Positions 16,273 through 25,632 are shown, numbered from the stretch's first letter. The stretch is 34,701 bases of DNA from CAYWRO01 sp964460345 (GCA_964460345.1 CAYWRO010000039.1:1-34701); one strand, 5' to 3'. The notes: generated by a model from the letters alone, not told the origin. Made by a program: numbers and translations.

Positions 16273-18639
16273 TCAGGATGTCCTTTCCGAGCCGGCACGG
16301 AAGGATCCGGCGGCCACGCCGATGGCGCCCAGGCCCGTGGCGCCCAGCAGGCCCATGCACAGCGTTAGGAAGAAGGTGAACTCGACCACGCTGAACTCAC
16401 CCACGGGCAGGTCGTACGCAACAGCAGCGCTGGAGGTCTGCAGGTGCTCCGAACCATTCAGCGAGACCACGGTCATGGCGACCGGGTTGATCCCCATCAC
16501 GGCCGTCCAGAGCCACTCAAGGTCTCCGCTGTACTGGGTGATCATCTCGGTAAACCCGGCCAGCATTGGAAGCCCGATCCAGAGGCAGACCGCCAGGCCG
16601 ATGTTGACGACGCCGGCAGTGGCGACCTTGCGGAACAGGAGCGAGAAGAGGGTGCCCGTGCCGCACAGGAATACGGTGATGGAAACGGCGATGATCAGGA
16701 AGTGAACAATGGCGACGGCGGAGAAGACATCCGCCGCCACGGCGATGACCAGGTCGAGCAGGAGCAGCGCCGGGGCGATCCAGCAGCGGCGACACGCCCC
16801 GAGGAACTTACCGGCGATGATCTCGAAGCCGCTCAGCGGGGTGGTGAGCAAAATGGTCCACGACCCGGCCTCGCGCTCCCCGGTAATCGCACCGGTGCCG
16901 GAGACTGCCGCGCCCGCGCACAGCAGAAGCATGCCGCAGATCTGGACGACGTAGTGCAGCCCCTCCTCACCGGGGCCAAAGTAGAGATTCGCCAGCAACA
17001 GCCCCCCCACCGCCACGATGAGCACCAGGATGGTGCGGACAGCGGAGCCGCCGCCGAGCGCCGACTGACGAATTTCGCGCCAGAGGACGGGATTGTCGCC
17101 GATCTGGCGGCTCGTGCGCTCTGCCAACTCGGCATCGTCGTCCTCAGGAGCGGCCGTGTCAGCCGCTTCGGACCCGACAGGTGGAACCGATGCCAACGGT
17201 GCAGCGGCGGCGGCCGCCTCGGGAGGAAGCGGCGCGCCGCGTGCCGACTTCTTCTTCCTCTTCTTCTTGACGGTGATGGTCTGGCCGTTGGCCTCGGCAA
17301 CCATGACGCGCCGGAAGGCGGCCGTCGCGACGAGACAGACGACCGCCGCGCAAAGCAGGTTCAGCCCGACGTTGTACATCCACAGATTCGGCGAGGCGAA
17401 CGAGGCGGGCGTGCCATCGGCCTCGGCCGTGAGCAGACCGAGCGTGATGCCCGGGCTGATCGCAAAGACCCAGTCATCCTGGGTCCACAGGGAAAACGCA
17501 ATGAAGGCCAGCAGCAGCGGAATGCCCAGGGAGTGGATCGCCAGCAGCATCAGCGCGACCACCGCGGCCGTTGTCGGACGCTTCGACCAGATGCTCGCCA
17601 GCAACCCGAGTGAGGCGGCGAAGATCGTGGCCGAAATCGTGATGGCAACGGCCTTGAGCACAAATGCTGTATCAAGACCGCCATAGATACGCACGCCCAG
17701 AAGCAGGGGCACACTGAGCAGAACGAGGATGATGGCGATCATCAGACGCCCGGCGAGTTTGCCGAAGATGATCTGCGCGCCGGTCAGCGGCGTGGTGAGA
17801 AGAGCCGGAAGCGTCCTGCCAGTACGCTCCTGACAGATCACGGGCGCGGTGAGAAGGGGCGCCATGAACATGAGGAGGAGAAACTGTGTCCACAGCAGGA
17901 AGCGGGCCATGGCGGGTGCGAGCCCCTGCATTCTCTGGATACGCTCTGCGCCGCTGGAGTACACGGTGTCGGCGCGCATCCCGAACCACACGACCGTCAG
18001 CATCCCGAGCAGGATCAGAAGGTAGATCGCCCGGGTGGCGTAGGTGCCGCGGCGGCGGCCAGTAACCCGGACGTCCGCCTGAAAGACAGGGCCAAACAGC
18101 CACGAGACGACGTTCAGGTTCCGCGGATGAAGCGAGCGGACCACCGCAACGGCGGCACTGCGGATCTCGCGCACGGCTGAGGTCCGGGCGCTGCCGGTTG
18201 CGAAACACGCGACAAGAGCGACCATCGCAGCCAGGGCGGTTGAACCGGCGGCGACGGCCGTCGCGGACGCCGGTTCCACGCCGAATCGGCCCAAAGGTGT
18301 GCCAATCCCGGTCCGCACCCGTGGATCCGCCAGGAGCGTCGACATCGCGCCGATCGCGAGCACCTGGAGGAATGTCGCCACACCTCCCGCCAGCAGAGCC
18401 GTAAGCGACAGCGTCCACCGGCCTCGCATGAAGAACATGGCCGTACCCGCTCCCAGCATGAGGAGCCACGCGCCGACATTGGTGATCGCGTAGACATGAT
18501 GAGCGGTTGAGTCGGCATCCTTCACGCTGAAGCCCGAGAGCAGGAGGGCCAGGTCCAGGGAAAGGGTCTGCGCCACTGCCCAAACCACGGCCGTCACCAG
18601 CAGCGCTGTGCGCCGGATGCCGCGGCGATCCGCAATCAC
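16273..18639 (-). CDS. ABC-2 type permease, two permease modules fused
   Basis: A 788-residue inner-membrane protein. Two ABC-2 permease units are joined head to tail: each has the conserved motif after a long helix, ERTGRTLPALLTTPLTG (271-287) and EREAGSWTILLTTPLSG (588-604), followed by G-K and further membrane helices. About 13-15 hydrophobic segments are visible in all, including four near the N-terminus ahead of the first unit. The linker (about 455-510) has a Lys/Arg block KKKRKKK and an Ala/Pro/acidic run, likely cytoplasmic. Its start overlaps the ATPase stop by 4 bp. Because both halves are in one chain, it could pair with one ATPase dimer. The substrate is unknown. Confidence 0.9.
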   Translation of the reverse strand: MIADRRGIRRTALLVTAVVWAVAQTLSLDLALLLSGFSVKDADSTAHHVYAITNVGAWLLMLGAGTAMFFMRGRWTLSLTALLAGGVATFLQVLAIGAMSTLLADPRVRTGIGTPLGRFGVEPASATAVAAGSTALAAMVALVACFATGSARTSAVREIRSAAVAVVRSLHPRNLNVVSWLFGPVFQADVRVTGRRRGTYATRAIYLLILLGMLTVVWFGMRADTVYSSGAERIQRMQGLAPAMARFLLWTQFLLLMFMAPLLTAPVICQERTGRTLPALLTTPLTGAQIIFGKLAGRLMIAIILVLLSVPLLLGVRIYGGLDTAFVLKAVAITISATIFAASLGLLASIWSKRPTTAAVVALMLLAIHSLGIPLLLAFIAFSLWTQDDWVFAISPGITLGLLTAEADGTPASFASPNLWMYNVGLNLLCAAVVCLVATAAFRRVMVAEANGQTITVKKKRKKKSARGAPLPPEAAAAAAPLASVPPVGSEAADTAAPEDDDAELAERTSRQIGDNPVLWREIRQSALGGGSAVRTILVLIVAVGGLLLANLYFGPGEEGLHYVVQICGMLLLCAGAAVSGTGAITGEREAGSWTILLTTPLSGFEIIAGKFLGACRRCWIAPALLLLDLVIAVAADVFSAVAIVHFLIIAVSITVFLCGTGTLFSLLFRKVATAGVVNIGLAVCLWIGLPMLAGFTEMITQYSGDLEWLWTAVMGINPVAMTVVSLNGSEHLQTSSAAVAYDLPVGEFSVVEFTFFLTLCMGLLGATGLGAIGVAAGSFRAGSERTS

Positions 18640-19571
18640 TGAACGGCTCCCTTGGTCAGGCGCAGGAAGGCGTCTTCAAGCCGGATCTGCCGGGGCGTAA
18701 AGGAACCGATGCGTGCGCCGGAGGCGATGAGCGCCTCGATGATGCGGTGGTGGCTGCGCTCGCCCTCTTTCACCTCAAGAATGAGCGCGCCGTTCTCACG
18801 GGTGATCCGCTCGATGAGTTCGTGATTGGCCAGACGTTCGGCGACGGTGTCGGCCGGCGCGCTCTCCGGTTCGAGCGTGACGGCGATGCGCTCCCCCGCG
18901 GCGGTGCGGGCGTACGCGTCGGCGATGGACCCCGCGAAGAGCAGCTTGCCGCGCTCGATGATGCCGATGCTCGTGCACATCTCGGCAAGCTCGGAGAGGA
19001 TGTGCGAAGAAATCATGATGGTCTTGCCCATGCGGGCAAGCTCGGTGAGCAGAGAGCGCATCTCAATGCGGGCGCGCGGGTCGAGGCCGCTGGCCGGCTC
19101 GTCGAGCAGGAGAACCTTCGGCTCGTGGATGAGAACGCGGGCAACACCCAGGCGCTGAGACATGCCGCGGGAAAGCGAAGAAACCATCGCGTGGCGCTTA
19201 TCGGTGAGATCGGTCAGTTCCAGCACGCTGTCCAGGACGGCGCGGCGGCGTTTGCGCGGAATGCGGAAGGCCGCTGCGAAAAACTGCAGGTACTCATCAA
19301 CCGTGAGATCGTCGTAGACGCCGAGGAAATCCGGCATGTAACCGACCATGCGGCGGATGTCGTCGCCGTCGGTGAGCACATTGCGGCCGGCGACGCTCGC
19401 CTGTCCATCGGTCGGCTTGAGCAGACAGGCCAGAATCTTCATGGACGTGCTCTTGCCTGCCCCGTTGGGTCCGATGAAACCGAAGACTTCACCTTCGCCA
19501 ATCTCAAGCGAGAGCGAGTCGAGCGCCTTGAGCGTGCCATAAACCTTCGTGACGTTACTGAGCCGAATCAC
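18636..19571 (-). CDS. ABC transporter ATPase (ABC-2 export type)
   Basis: A 311-residue ATPase that would drive the fused permease encoded directly downstream with a 4-bp overlap. Walker A GPNGAGKST (34-42), signature LSRGMSQRLG (133-142), Walker B VLLLDEPASGLDP (153-165) and the C-terminal accessory domain of CcmA/GldA/NatA-type exporters are present. The GTG at 19571 is chosen because AAGGAG lies 6 bp before it; a GTG at 19589 would place that site inside the gene. Similar ATPase-permease pairs occur next to Bat-type genes and in gliding (GldA/GldF) systems. Confidence 0.93.
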   Translation of the reverse strand: MIRLSNVTKVYGTLKALDSLSLEIGEGEVFGFIGPNGAGKSTSMKILACLLKPTDGQASVAGRNVLTDGDDIRRMVGYMPDFLGVYDDLTVDEYLQFFAAAFRIPRKRRRAVLDSVLELTDLTDKRHAMVSSLSRGMSQRLGVARVLIHEPKVLLLDEPASGLDPRARIEMRSLLTELARMGKTIMISSHILSELAEMCTSIGIIERGKLLFAGSIADAYARTAAGERIAVTLEPESAPADTVAERLANHELIERITRENGALILEVKEGERSHHRIIEALIASGARIGSFTPRQIRLEDAFLRLTKGAVQ

Positions 19572-19594
19572 GGCGATCTCCTTGCGCACCCGCG

Positions 19595-22009
19595 CTAGCG
19601 GGACTCGCTCTCCTCGTTCAGCCAGGCATGCTCGGGCAGCGGCGTTACCACGCGGTAAATCACGATTTGCCGGGTCTCGGCGTTTGCCAGCCAGACTCCT
19701 GCATCGGACGTGGTCGCGGGCGGCTCATCGATTGCGGGCTGCCGGTGCATGACATGGAGGTAAACCACCGCCCATCGGCCGCTCTGCACCATCGCATCGA
19801 TCGCAAGTTCACGCCGCTCTGCGCCGGCGAGCGAGAAGGCATGACGTGGTGCGAAAATTTCGGACTGACCGTACCAGTAGGAATGCTGTCCCTCGGTGTG
19901 CCAGAGCGCCCCCGCGCGCCACGCATCGGGCGCCGCACGAACATGTTCATTGGAGCGGACGCTCCACGCTTCGCCCGCGGTGTTCGGTCGAATGCGCCGC
20001 CAGCCGTCGCGCAAGCGGAGCCACGCCTCGGACGTCTGCGCATCGGCGGGCAAACCGCCGATCTCGACCTCCCAGTCGCCCGCGATGTTCTTCACGATCG
20101 CCTGCACCGGCGCGCGCGTTCGCGCCTGATCCGTAAAAGTGCGGAACGTCCAGAGGTTCAGCCGCATCGGCCTGGGCTCGTTGTCCACGCCATCGCCGGG
20201 GAGCAGGCCGCCCCACGGGTCAGCCGGAGAGGCCGTGGTGATGGCCGGGCCGCTCTGCACACACGGGATTACGAAGTGCGCTCCGACGGGCTGCTCATAC
20301 CAGCCGCTCTGCACCGTCGATGTGCCGCTCCAGAGCGCCTCGCCGCGGCCGTCGACGATCTGCGCATCCTGAGTGCGGCCGGAGAAAACACCCGTCAGGC
20401 CGGTGGCGAACGCAAGCCCAAACGCCTCGTTCGCCGATCCGGGGCTCAGAATATCCACGCAGGTCACTCGGGTCACGATGGTCTGCCCCGAGCGCACGAG
20501 CCGCGGCAGGAAATGGGCCGCGGTCGCCGCCAGGGCGATCCAGGCGAGCGCCGTCATCCAGGAACGGTGACGCAGGCGCAATCGCCGCAGGGCAATGGCG
20601 TCAACCGGACCAACAAGCAACACCAGCACCAGGCCCGCCACAAGCACGAAGACGATGGCGCCTCCGCCGGCTGTCGGCACATCCGCCGTCGCGCTCAGGG
20701 CCGAGTTGTGGGCCATGGCCGCGGTCTGCAGCGGCGCGGCGAAGCCGGTCATGCCGGACGGCAGATTCATCCCGCCTCCGCCGAACTGCGAAGCCACTTC
20801 AAGAAAGTCGTCAAGACAGACGCGGAGGGCGTCGGCCCAGACGGCGATCATGTCATCCCCGCTTACCTGCGGCGTCGCGGTGCGCGGATCCATGCCAAGG
20901 ATGACCACCCATCCGAAACCGACGGGCCCTTCGGCGAGCAGCGATGCCCCGTCGGTGCGATGATCGAGCAGCCACCGCTGCTGCCAACCCGCCCGGCGAC
21001 CGGCCTCGGTGAGCTGCATCGCGCGCCCAGCCCGCCGCGGCGGGGCGGCCGCGGGCTGTTCGGTCCCCGCCGATTGCGGCGGCGTCTCGCCTTCCGGCTT
21101 CCCCTCGTCCTTCTCGCGTGTCGGGCCCGGTGAAGGTCCAGTCGAGGCGGCAGAGATGGCATCCGGGGCGCCCGCTGTGACGACGTCAAGCACCTCCCGC
21201 GGCAAAAACATCTCGGCCACTGGGCCGATGGAGACGACATCCGCGTGCGGGCCGGGAGGCAGCCAGTCCCGCCATCCGCCCTGGCCGACGCCATCGCCGC
21301 CCGGATCGGCCGCGATGATGATGAGCCGCCCCCCGCCGGCAACCCAATCCCGCAGCGCGGCGAGCGAGCGGGGATCGGCCTGCCGCGCACAGTCGCCGTC
21401 AACCACCACGGCAAGCACCCCGTCGTAGGCGGCCCAGGACATCGGCAGTTGCGAGGGCTGGAGGATCGGCCGCCGCACGATCGGCAGCGCGACGGCCGAC
21501 TTGCCCTTCTGCTCATCGGCGATCCACCGCATGGAAGAGAGATCTGCATCGCGCGCGGCGATGCCGGGGATGATGAGGTCCGCCTGCCCCGGCCAGAAAG
21601 GCAGCGGCAGTTCTCGACGGCCCGGGAGCTGTGCGTACACCCGGCGCTGGACAACGCGGCCGTTGCTTGCATGCAGCGTGACCGAGACCTCGTCGGCCTG
21701 AGCCCCGGGGCGGATCACCATGTGCACGGGGGTCTGGCGGCCGGGTGTTGCGGCGATGCGGCGCTCGATGGTTGCGGCCTGGTTCCGATCCTGCTGGTAC
21801 CTGACGACCACGCGACCATCAAAAGGCTCCGCGCCGCCCTCGATCACAACCGTGATCGGCATCCACCGCCCGGCAACGACCGCGCTCTCGAAGCCGAAGG
21901 TGACGGACAGCTCCGGATCACCTTCGCGACGCTGGCCCCACGCCGCCGCGGCACAGAGCAGGATCGCCACGAGCACCGCCACTCCACGATGGCAGAACGT
22001 CTCAGACAT
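19595..22009 (-). CDS. Membrane protein with amidotransferase-like periplasmic region
   Basis: An 804-residue protein of unknown function. A signal peptide (about 8-26) is followed by a beta-rich region (VTFGFESAVVAGRWMPITVVIEGG), then a Rossmann-like part with LAALRDWVAGGGRLIIIAAD (218-237), reminiscent of DUF4350/type 1 amidotransferase-like domains without visible catalytic Cys. A Pro/Glu/Lys-rich linker (about 290-330) leads to two membrane helices (451-470 and 484-501) and a second large beta-rich periplasmic part. The ATG overlaps the preceding gene by 8 bp. Its place between the BatA-like protein and the ABC pair suggests it links them. Confidence 0.78.
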   Translation of the reverse strand: MSETFCHRGVAVLVAILLCAAAAWGQRREGDPELSVTFGFESAVVAGRWMPITVVIEGGAEPFDGRVVVRYQQDRNQAATIERRIAATPGRQTPVHMVIRPGAQADEVSVTLHASNGRVVQRRVYAQLPGRRELPLPFWPGQADLIIPGIAARDADLSSMRWIADEQKGKSAVALPIVRRPILQPSQLPMSWAAYDGVLAVVVDGDCARQADPRSLAALRDWVAGGGRLIIIAADPGGDGVGQGGWRDWLPPGPHADVVSIGPVAEMFLPREVLDVVTAGAPDAISAASTGPSPGPTREKDEGKPEGETPPQSAGTEQPAAAPPRRAGRAMQLTEAGRRAGWQQRWLLDHRTDGASLLAEGPVGFGWVVILGMDPRTATPQVSGDDMIAVWADALRVCLDDFLEVASQFGGGGMNLPSGMTGFAAPLQTAAMAHNSALSATADVPTAGGGAIVFVLVAGLVLVLLVGPVDAIALRRLRLRHRSWMTALAWIALAATAAHFLPRLVRSGQTIVTRVTCVDILSPGSANEAFGLAFATGLTGVFSGRTQDAQIVDGRGEALWSGTSTVQSGWYEQPVGAHFVIPCVQSGPAITTASPADPWGGLLPGDGVDNEPRPMRLNLWTFRTFTDQARTRAPVQAIVKNIAGDWEVEIGGLPADAQTSEAWLRLRDGWRRIRPNTAGEAWSVRSNEHVRAAPDAWRAGALWHTEGQHSYWYGQSEIFAPRHAFSLAGAERRELAIDAMVQSGRWAVVYLHVMHRQPAIDEPPATTSDAGVWLANAETRQIVIYRVVTPLPEHAWLNEESESR

Positions 22010-24164
22010 AGACCTTGCGGTTGTAGATGAACCACTCAAGCATGACGATGGCCAGCGCGCTCAGCAGCAACCACGGCCACACCTTGCGCTGAAGCAGCGC
22101 ATCCTGCGGCTCATTGCCCGTTACCACGGCGTGGGGCAGTGCCAGGGCGGGCTCAGCGCCGATCGTCGACTCTTCCGGATCAAGCAGATTGCTGGCGATG
22201 TAGCGTCGCACCCGCCCGTCAACGACGGCATCGGACGACGCCGCGGTGCCGGTCCACTCGATGGTGTAGATGCCGGTGTACTCAATCGGTTCGTACGTAA
22301 CAGTTCCGTCCGGCCCGGGCTGCAGGGCGACCCGCTGACGGTTGGGAAGGATGAGCGTGACGTTGGACGCGTCGAGCGGAAGCCGCTCGCTCAGGGTGGA
22401 GCCTGGCGTGATCACATCGCGAATGCCCGCCGCGCCATCGTCAGCCAGATAGGTGACGGCGGTAGCGATGAACATCGGGTATCCGGCAGAGAACGGCCAG
22501 GTGGATTTGAGCGGATCGAAGGGGACGACGATCGCACGGGTGCGTGCGCTGGAAACCTCCAGCACGGCGGGACCGGTGTCCGCTTCGGCAATGACCTCGA
22601 TCAGGGCAGGCGCGTTGTCCTGGACAGAGACAAGCCGCGATTCGGCGATCTGCAGGTTCTGCGGATCGGCGTACTTCATGACAGGGTGGTCCGTCTGCCA
22701 GGTCAGCAGCACGGCGCCGTCGCCCGCCCCATGATCCTCAAGCCCCACCCCGGGCGGCACCGCCCCGAGCACGAGCACGCGACCTGGAGGCAGGCCGGCG
22801 CTGCGCTCCCCGTCCGTGCCGATCAGTTCCGGCAAGGCGCGGTCGAGGACAACCACGTCGAAATCGGCAAGCGACGCATTCAGGATGCGCCCACCGTCAA
22901 CCATGCTCTGAAACTGGTCGGGCGTGATGCGCAGCAGCCGGGTCAGGGAAAGCCCCTCGAGAGCGGGCTCGATGAAGTAGTTGCCGGCCGTCACCAGAAG
23001 CACGCTGAGCCGCTGGGCCGGCGGCGCAACGATGTAGGCAGTGTCGTCGGCGGGAAGCGCATCGGGCTGATGTCCACGAACCTGAGCGGTAACGATGCCG
23101 CCCTCCATGCGATCCATCTCGAAATCAAACCACGCCCCACCGGGGCGGAGAACCCCCCTGGGCTTCTCCGGTTCCCCCTCCGCCTCGGGGCCGGACGCCG
23201 TCGTCTCTGTAACATCGTCGACGGCTTCCGCTTCGACCTGCGCCGCGGGAATGCTGACGTTGATGACGTCCCGCGCCACGCCGTCAATCGCGACCTGCAC
23301 CTGCACCTCGCGGCGCTTCAGGTCCGTGTTCATGAGGCCGACGCCGACCTTCAGTTTGCGCGGATTGTTGAAGGCGCGGGAAGAGGCCATGGAGACAATG
23401 GCGACGTTCGGGGAGTCGGTCTGACCAACGGGGTAGTACTCGATGACATCCTCGCTGGTCGTATCCAGCGCGCCGATGTCGTAGACGCGGCCGTCGGAGA
23501 AGATGTGCATCGTGGCCGTGGGGGCCCGGGGAACGAAGCCTATGTTCTCCTCGATCTGCTCCTCGAACCGTCGCGTGCCGGCGTGCGCCCGAGTGAGCTG
23601 GAGCGCCTGCTTGAGCGAAGACGGCTCGTAGGCCGGGGTAATGCTTTCGATCGCCTCGCGAAGCACGGCCTTGTTGCCGGTGAAGTTCTGAATGACGTCG
23701 GCCTTCGAGGCGAAGGCGATGACCATCGCCGTCTCGCCTTCGCCGCCGAGCAGCCCAGGCTCCGGGAGAGAGTCGACCAGTTCAATCGCACGGCGCTTTG
23801 CCTGATTGAGGCGCGTCAGTGCGCTGTCGTCCGCCTCCGGGTCGCCATCGGTCGCCGACATGCTCGCCGAACGGTCGATCAGGATGACGTGCTTGCGGCC
23901 GATCGTCCCGCGGCTCTTGAACTCCGGCTGGGCAAGGGCGAAGATCGCCGCGGCGAGGATGAGCAGTTGCAGGAAGAGCAACAGGTTCTTACGCAGCTTC
24001 TGGAAGGGGGCGTTGGCCTGGAGATCCTCAATCGCCTTCTTCCACAAGAGCGTTGTCGACACTTCCAGATCGCGCCGCCGCAGCTTGAGAAAATAGAGAA
24101 TCAGCAGCGCGGGGATCGCGATGGCGGCAGCAATGGCAGCGAACCAGGGGGTGGCGAAGGTCAT
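22002..24164 (-). CDS. BatA-like von Willebrand factor A membrane protein
   Basis: A 720-residue inner-membrane protein. It begins with the BatA N-terminal unit: helix 7-26, the basic LKLRRRDLEVSTTLLWKKAI segment and helix 59-78. A von Willebrand A domain follows with the metal site DRSAS (Asp97, Ser99, Ser101) and HIFSDGR later on. After it comes a long periplasmic part with a second Rossmann-like region (FDVVVLDRALPELI) and a C-terminal helix (about 695-715) ending NRKVYV. Bat proteins work with MoxR AAA+ ATPases on envelope or metalloprotein maturation. The start overlaps the DUF58 stop by 4 bp. Confidence 0.9.
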   Translation of the reverse strand: MTFATPWFAAIAAAIAIPALLILYFLKLRRRDLEVSTTLLWKKAIEDLQANAPFQKLRKNLLLFLQLLILAAAIFALAQPEFKSRGTIGRKHVILIDRSASMSATDGDPEADDSALTRLNQAKRRAIELVDSLPEPGLLGGEGETAMVIAFASKADVIQNFTGNKAVLREAIESITPAYEPSSLKQALQLTRAHAGTRRFEEQIEENIGFVPRAPTATMHIFSDGRVYDIGALDTTSEDVIEYYPVGQTDSPNVAIVSMASSRAFNNPRKLKVGVGLMNTDLKRREVQVQVAIDGVARDVINVSIPAAQVEAEAVDDVTETTASGPEAEGEPEKPRGVLRPGGAWFDFEMDRMEGGIVTAQVRGHQPDALPADDTAYIVAPPAQRLSVLLVTAGNYFIEPALEGLSLTRLLRITPDQFQSMVDGGRILNASLADFDVVVLDRALPELIGTDGERSAGLPPGRVLVLGAVPPGVGLEDHGAGDGAVLLTWQTDHPVMKYADPQNLQIAESRLVSVQDNAPALIEVIAEADTGPAVLEVSSARTRAIVVPFDPLKSTWPFSAGYPMFIATAVTYLADDGAAGIRDVITPGSTLSERLPLDASNVTLILPNRQRVALQPGPDGTVTYEPIEYTGIYTIEWTGTAASSDAVVDGRVRRYIASNLLDPEESTIGAEPALALPHAVVTGNEPQDALLQRKVWPWLLLSALAIVMLEWFIYNRKVYV

Positions 24165-25087
24165 CGCTTGAGCATCCCCCTCTTGCGCAGGTAATCCAGC
24201 AGCAGCGTGTCGATTGGCATGTCACTCTGCACGGTCATGTGGATGATGTCGCGCCGCACGCAGAACTCGTGGAGCCGGTTGCAATAGGCGTTCAAATTCG
24301 CCTTGTAGCGCTTCAGCAGAGGCGCGGCGATGGTCACCTCCGCAGTGTCGCCATCCTCAATGTCCTTCAGGCGAAGATCGCCGCCCAGCGGCGGCTCCAT
24401 CTCCTGCGGGCTCAAGACCTGCATGGCGTACACGTCATAGCCGTGGCCGACGAGCAGGCGCAGGCCCGTCTCGTACCCCTCCTTGATGAAAAAGTCCGAC
24501 AGCACCACCATCACGCCCGTGCCGCGGCGGGTCAGGGCGATGCGCTTGGCGGCCTCGGTGAAGGGGGCGACGCCCCCCGGCTCGAGCGAGCAGATGAACC
24601 GGACGACGTCCTGCAGGCGGCGGCGGCCGCGGAGATCGGTGATGCGGCTGACAACTCCACCCTCGGCGTCGCCGATGGCGGTGATGGCAACGCGATTCAG
24701 GTTCACAAGCCCGATGTAGGCGAGTGCCGTGGCGAGTTGCTGCTGGAAATAGAACTTGCTCGGCTCGCCCGTGTCTTGGCTGGCGGAGGTATCGAGCACG
24801 ATGTGCAGGGAGAGATCCTCTTCCTCCAGGAAGAGCTTGAGGAAGAGCTTGTCGAGGCGGCCGAAGATGTTCCAGTCGATGTGGCGCAGGTCATCACCGC
24901 GGACATAGGGGCGGTGATCGGCAAACTCGACGCTCTCGCCGCGCTTCTTGCTGCGGCGTTCGCCCTTGAGCTTGCCGGAGAAGATCTTGCGGCTGGAGAG
25001 GTCAAGCTGACCGATGCGTGCCATCAGCTCCGGGTCGAGGAGGTCCTCGATCCGTTCAGGGCGCTTGATGTTGGGGGTCTTGAGCAT
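24161..25087 (-). CDS. DUF58 domain protein, MoxR partner
   Basis: A 308-residue cytosolic protein. The DUF58 signature YVRGDDLRHIDWNIFGRLDK (61-80) is complete, and a degenerate von Willebrand A site VLDTSAS (98-103 region) follows, then VLSDFF. DUF58 proteins are nearly always encoded right after moxR. Here the GxxExxY gene is interposed and the DUF58 ATG comes 3 bases after its stop, with no Shine-Dalgarno sequence upstream (the complement strand reads CCTCCT). Translation may therefore depend on coupling to the inserted gene. Confidence 0.93.
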   Translation of the reverse strand: MLKTPNIKRPERIEDLLDPELMARIGQLDLSSRKIFSGKLKGERRSKKRGESVEFADHRPYVRGDDLRHIDWNIFGRLDKLFLKLFLEEEDLSLHIVLDTSASQDTGEPSKFYFQQQLATALAYIGLVNLNRVAITAIGDAEGGVVSRITDLRGRRRLQDVVRFICSLEPGGVAPFTEAAKRIALTRRGTGVMVVLSDFFIKEGYETGLRLLVGHGYDVYAMQVLSPQEMEPPLGGDLRLKDIEDGDTAEVTIAAPLLKRYKANLNAYCNRLHEFCVRRDIIHMTVQSDMPIDTLLLDYLRKRGMLKR

Positions 25088-25090
25088 GTG

Positions 25091-25591
25091 TCAGGAGGAA
25101 CGCAGAGGGCGCAGAGGGGTTCGCAGAGGGCGCAGAGAAGAAGATTTTGTGATGCGGGCTTGAACGGCGCTCGAATTGATTCGGCGGTAGATGCCCTGCT
25201 TCAAAACGACCGTGTGAAAGTTGATCAGCAGACCGAGTGGATATCCACCGAGTCGCATGTGGCTGAGCAATTGGGCCAGATCAACGTCGGGAATCTTCTC
25301 CTTCGCCTTCAGTTCGACAATGAGCAGGTCCTCCACGACAAGATCCAAACGCAACTCGCGCAGGCGCTGTCCCTTGTACTCCAGAGGCACCGCAAGCTGC
25401 CGCTGCACCGCGAGCCCCTGCAGCATCAGCTCTCGAACCAGCGCATCCTCATACAGCGACTCGAGGAGGCCCGGGCCGAGGTGCCGGTGCACTTCAATCG
25501 CGCAGCCAATGGCGCGGGCCGACGTCTCATTCCATTCGGCAGGAATGTCGACGTGGTCAGATCCCTCGAATTGGCGCACATCTTCTTTCAT
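25091..25591 (-). CDS. GxxExxY protein, PD-(D/E)XK nuclease-like
   Basis: A 166-residue protein of the GxxExxY family (function unknown). The name-giving motif is GLLESLY (41-47), preceded by AIEVHRHLGPG; the nuclease-like core shows LRLDLVVEDLLIVELKA with Asp83, Glu93 and Lys95 in the PD-(D/E)XK arrangement. The ATG at 25591 is preceded by GGAG purine runs that belong to the flanking repeat; a TTG at 25636 would add 15 repeat-encoded residues (RGGGAESAE and so on). The last 16 residues or so (SLRPLRTPLRPLRSS) are also encoded by repeat. Paralogues usually occur as stand-alone genes in planctomycetes and allied phyla. A mobile or selfish cassette is possible but unproven. Confidence 0.88.
   Translation of the reverse strand: MKEDVRQFEGSDHVDIPAEWNETSARAIGCAIEVHRHLGPGLLESLYEDALVRELMLQGLAVQRQLAVPLEYKGQRLRELRLDLVVEDLLIVELKAKEKIPDVDLAQLLSHMRLGGYPLGLLINFHTVVLKQGIYRRINSSAVQARITKSSSLRPLRTPLRPLRSS
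25099..25137 (+). repeat. GCAGAGG repeat arm, distal end of the GxxExxY cassette
   Basis: This 39-base arm is made of four imperfect copies of CGCAGAGGG and is the inverted counterpart of 25592-25628. Read on the minus strand it encodes the C-terminus of the GxxExxY protein. Both arms share AACGCAGAGG at the outer end and CGCAGAG at the inner end. Confidence 0.85.
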
Positions 25592-25628
25592 CTCTGCGCT
25601 CTCCGCGCCTCCTCCGCGCCTCTGCGTT
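25592..25628 (-). repeat. GCAGAGG repeat arm, proximal end of the GxxExxY cassette
   Basis: This 37-base arm starts on the minus strand with AACGCAGAGGCGCGGAGG, five bases after the moxR stop codon, and ends directly at the GxxExxY start codon. It is an imperfect inverted repeat of 25099-25137. It carries GGAGG and GGAGAG, so it supplies the ribosome-binding site. Confidence 0.85.
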
Positions 25629-25632
25629 CTCT

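Noticed and set aside
21720..24194. An 824-codon plus-strand frame opposite the BatA-like gene, and a similar one at 27987-30113
   Set aside because: Both are mirror frames of well-supported minus-strand genes and show no motif.
25099..25628. Possible CRISPR array or simple satellite because of the repeated CGCAGAGGG units
   Set aside because: Copies are only about nine bases long, adjacent and without spacers, and the two arms are inverted around a gene; no cas gene is present.
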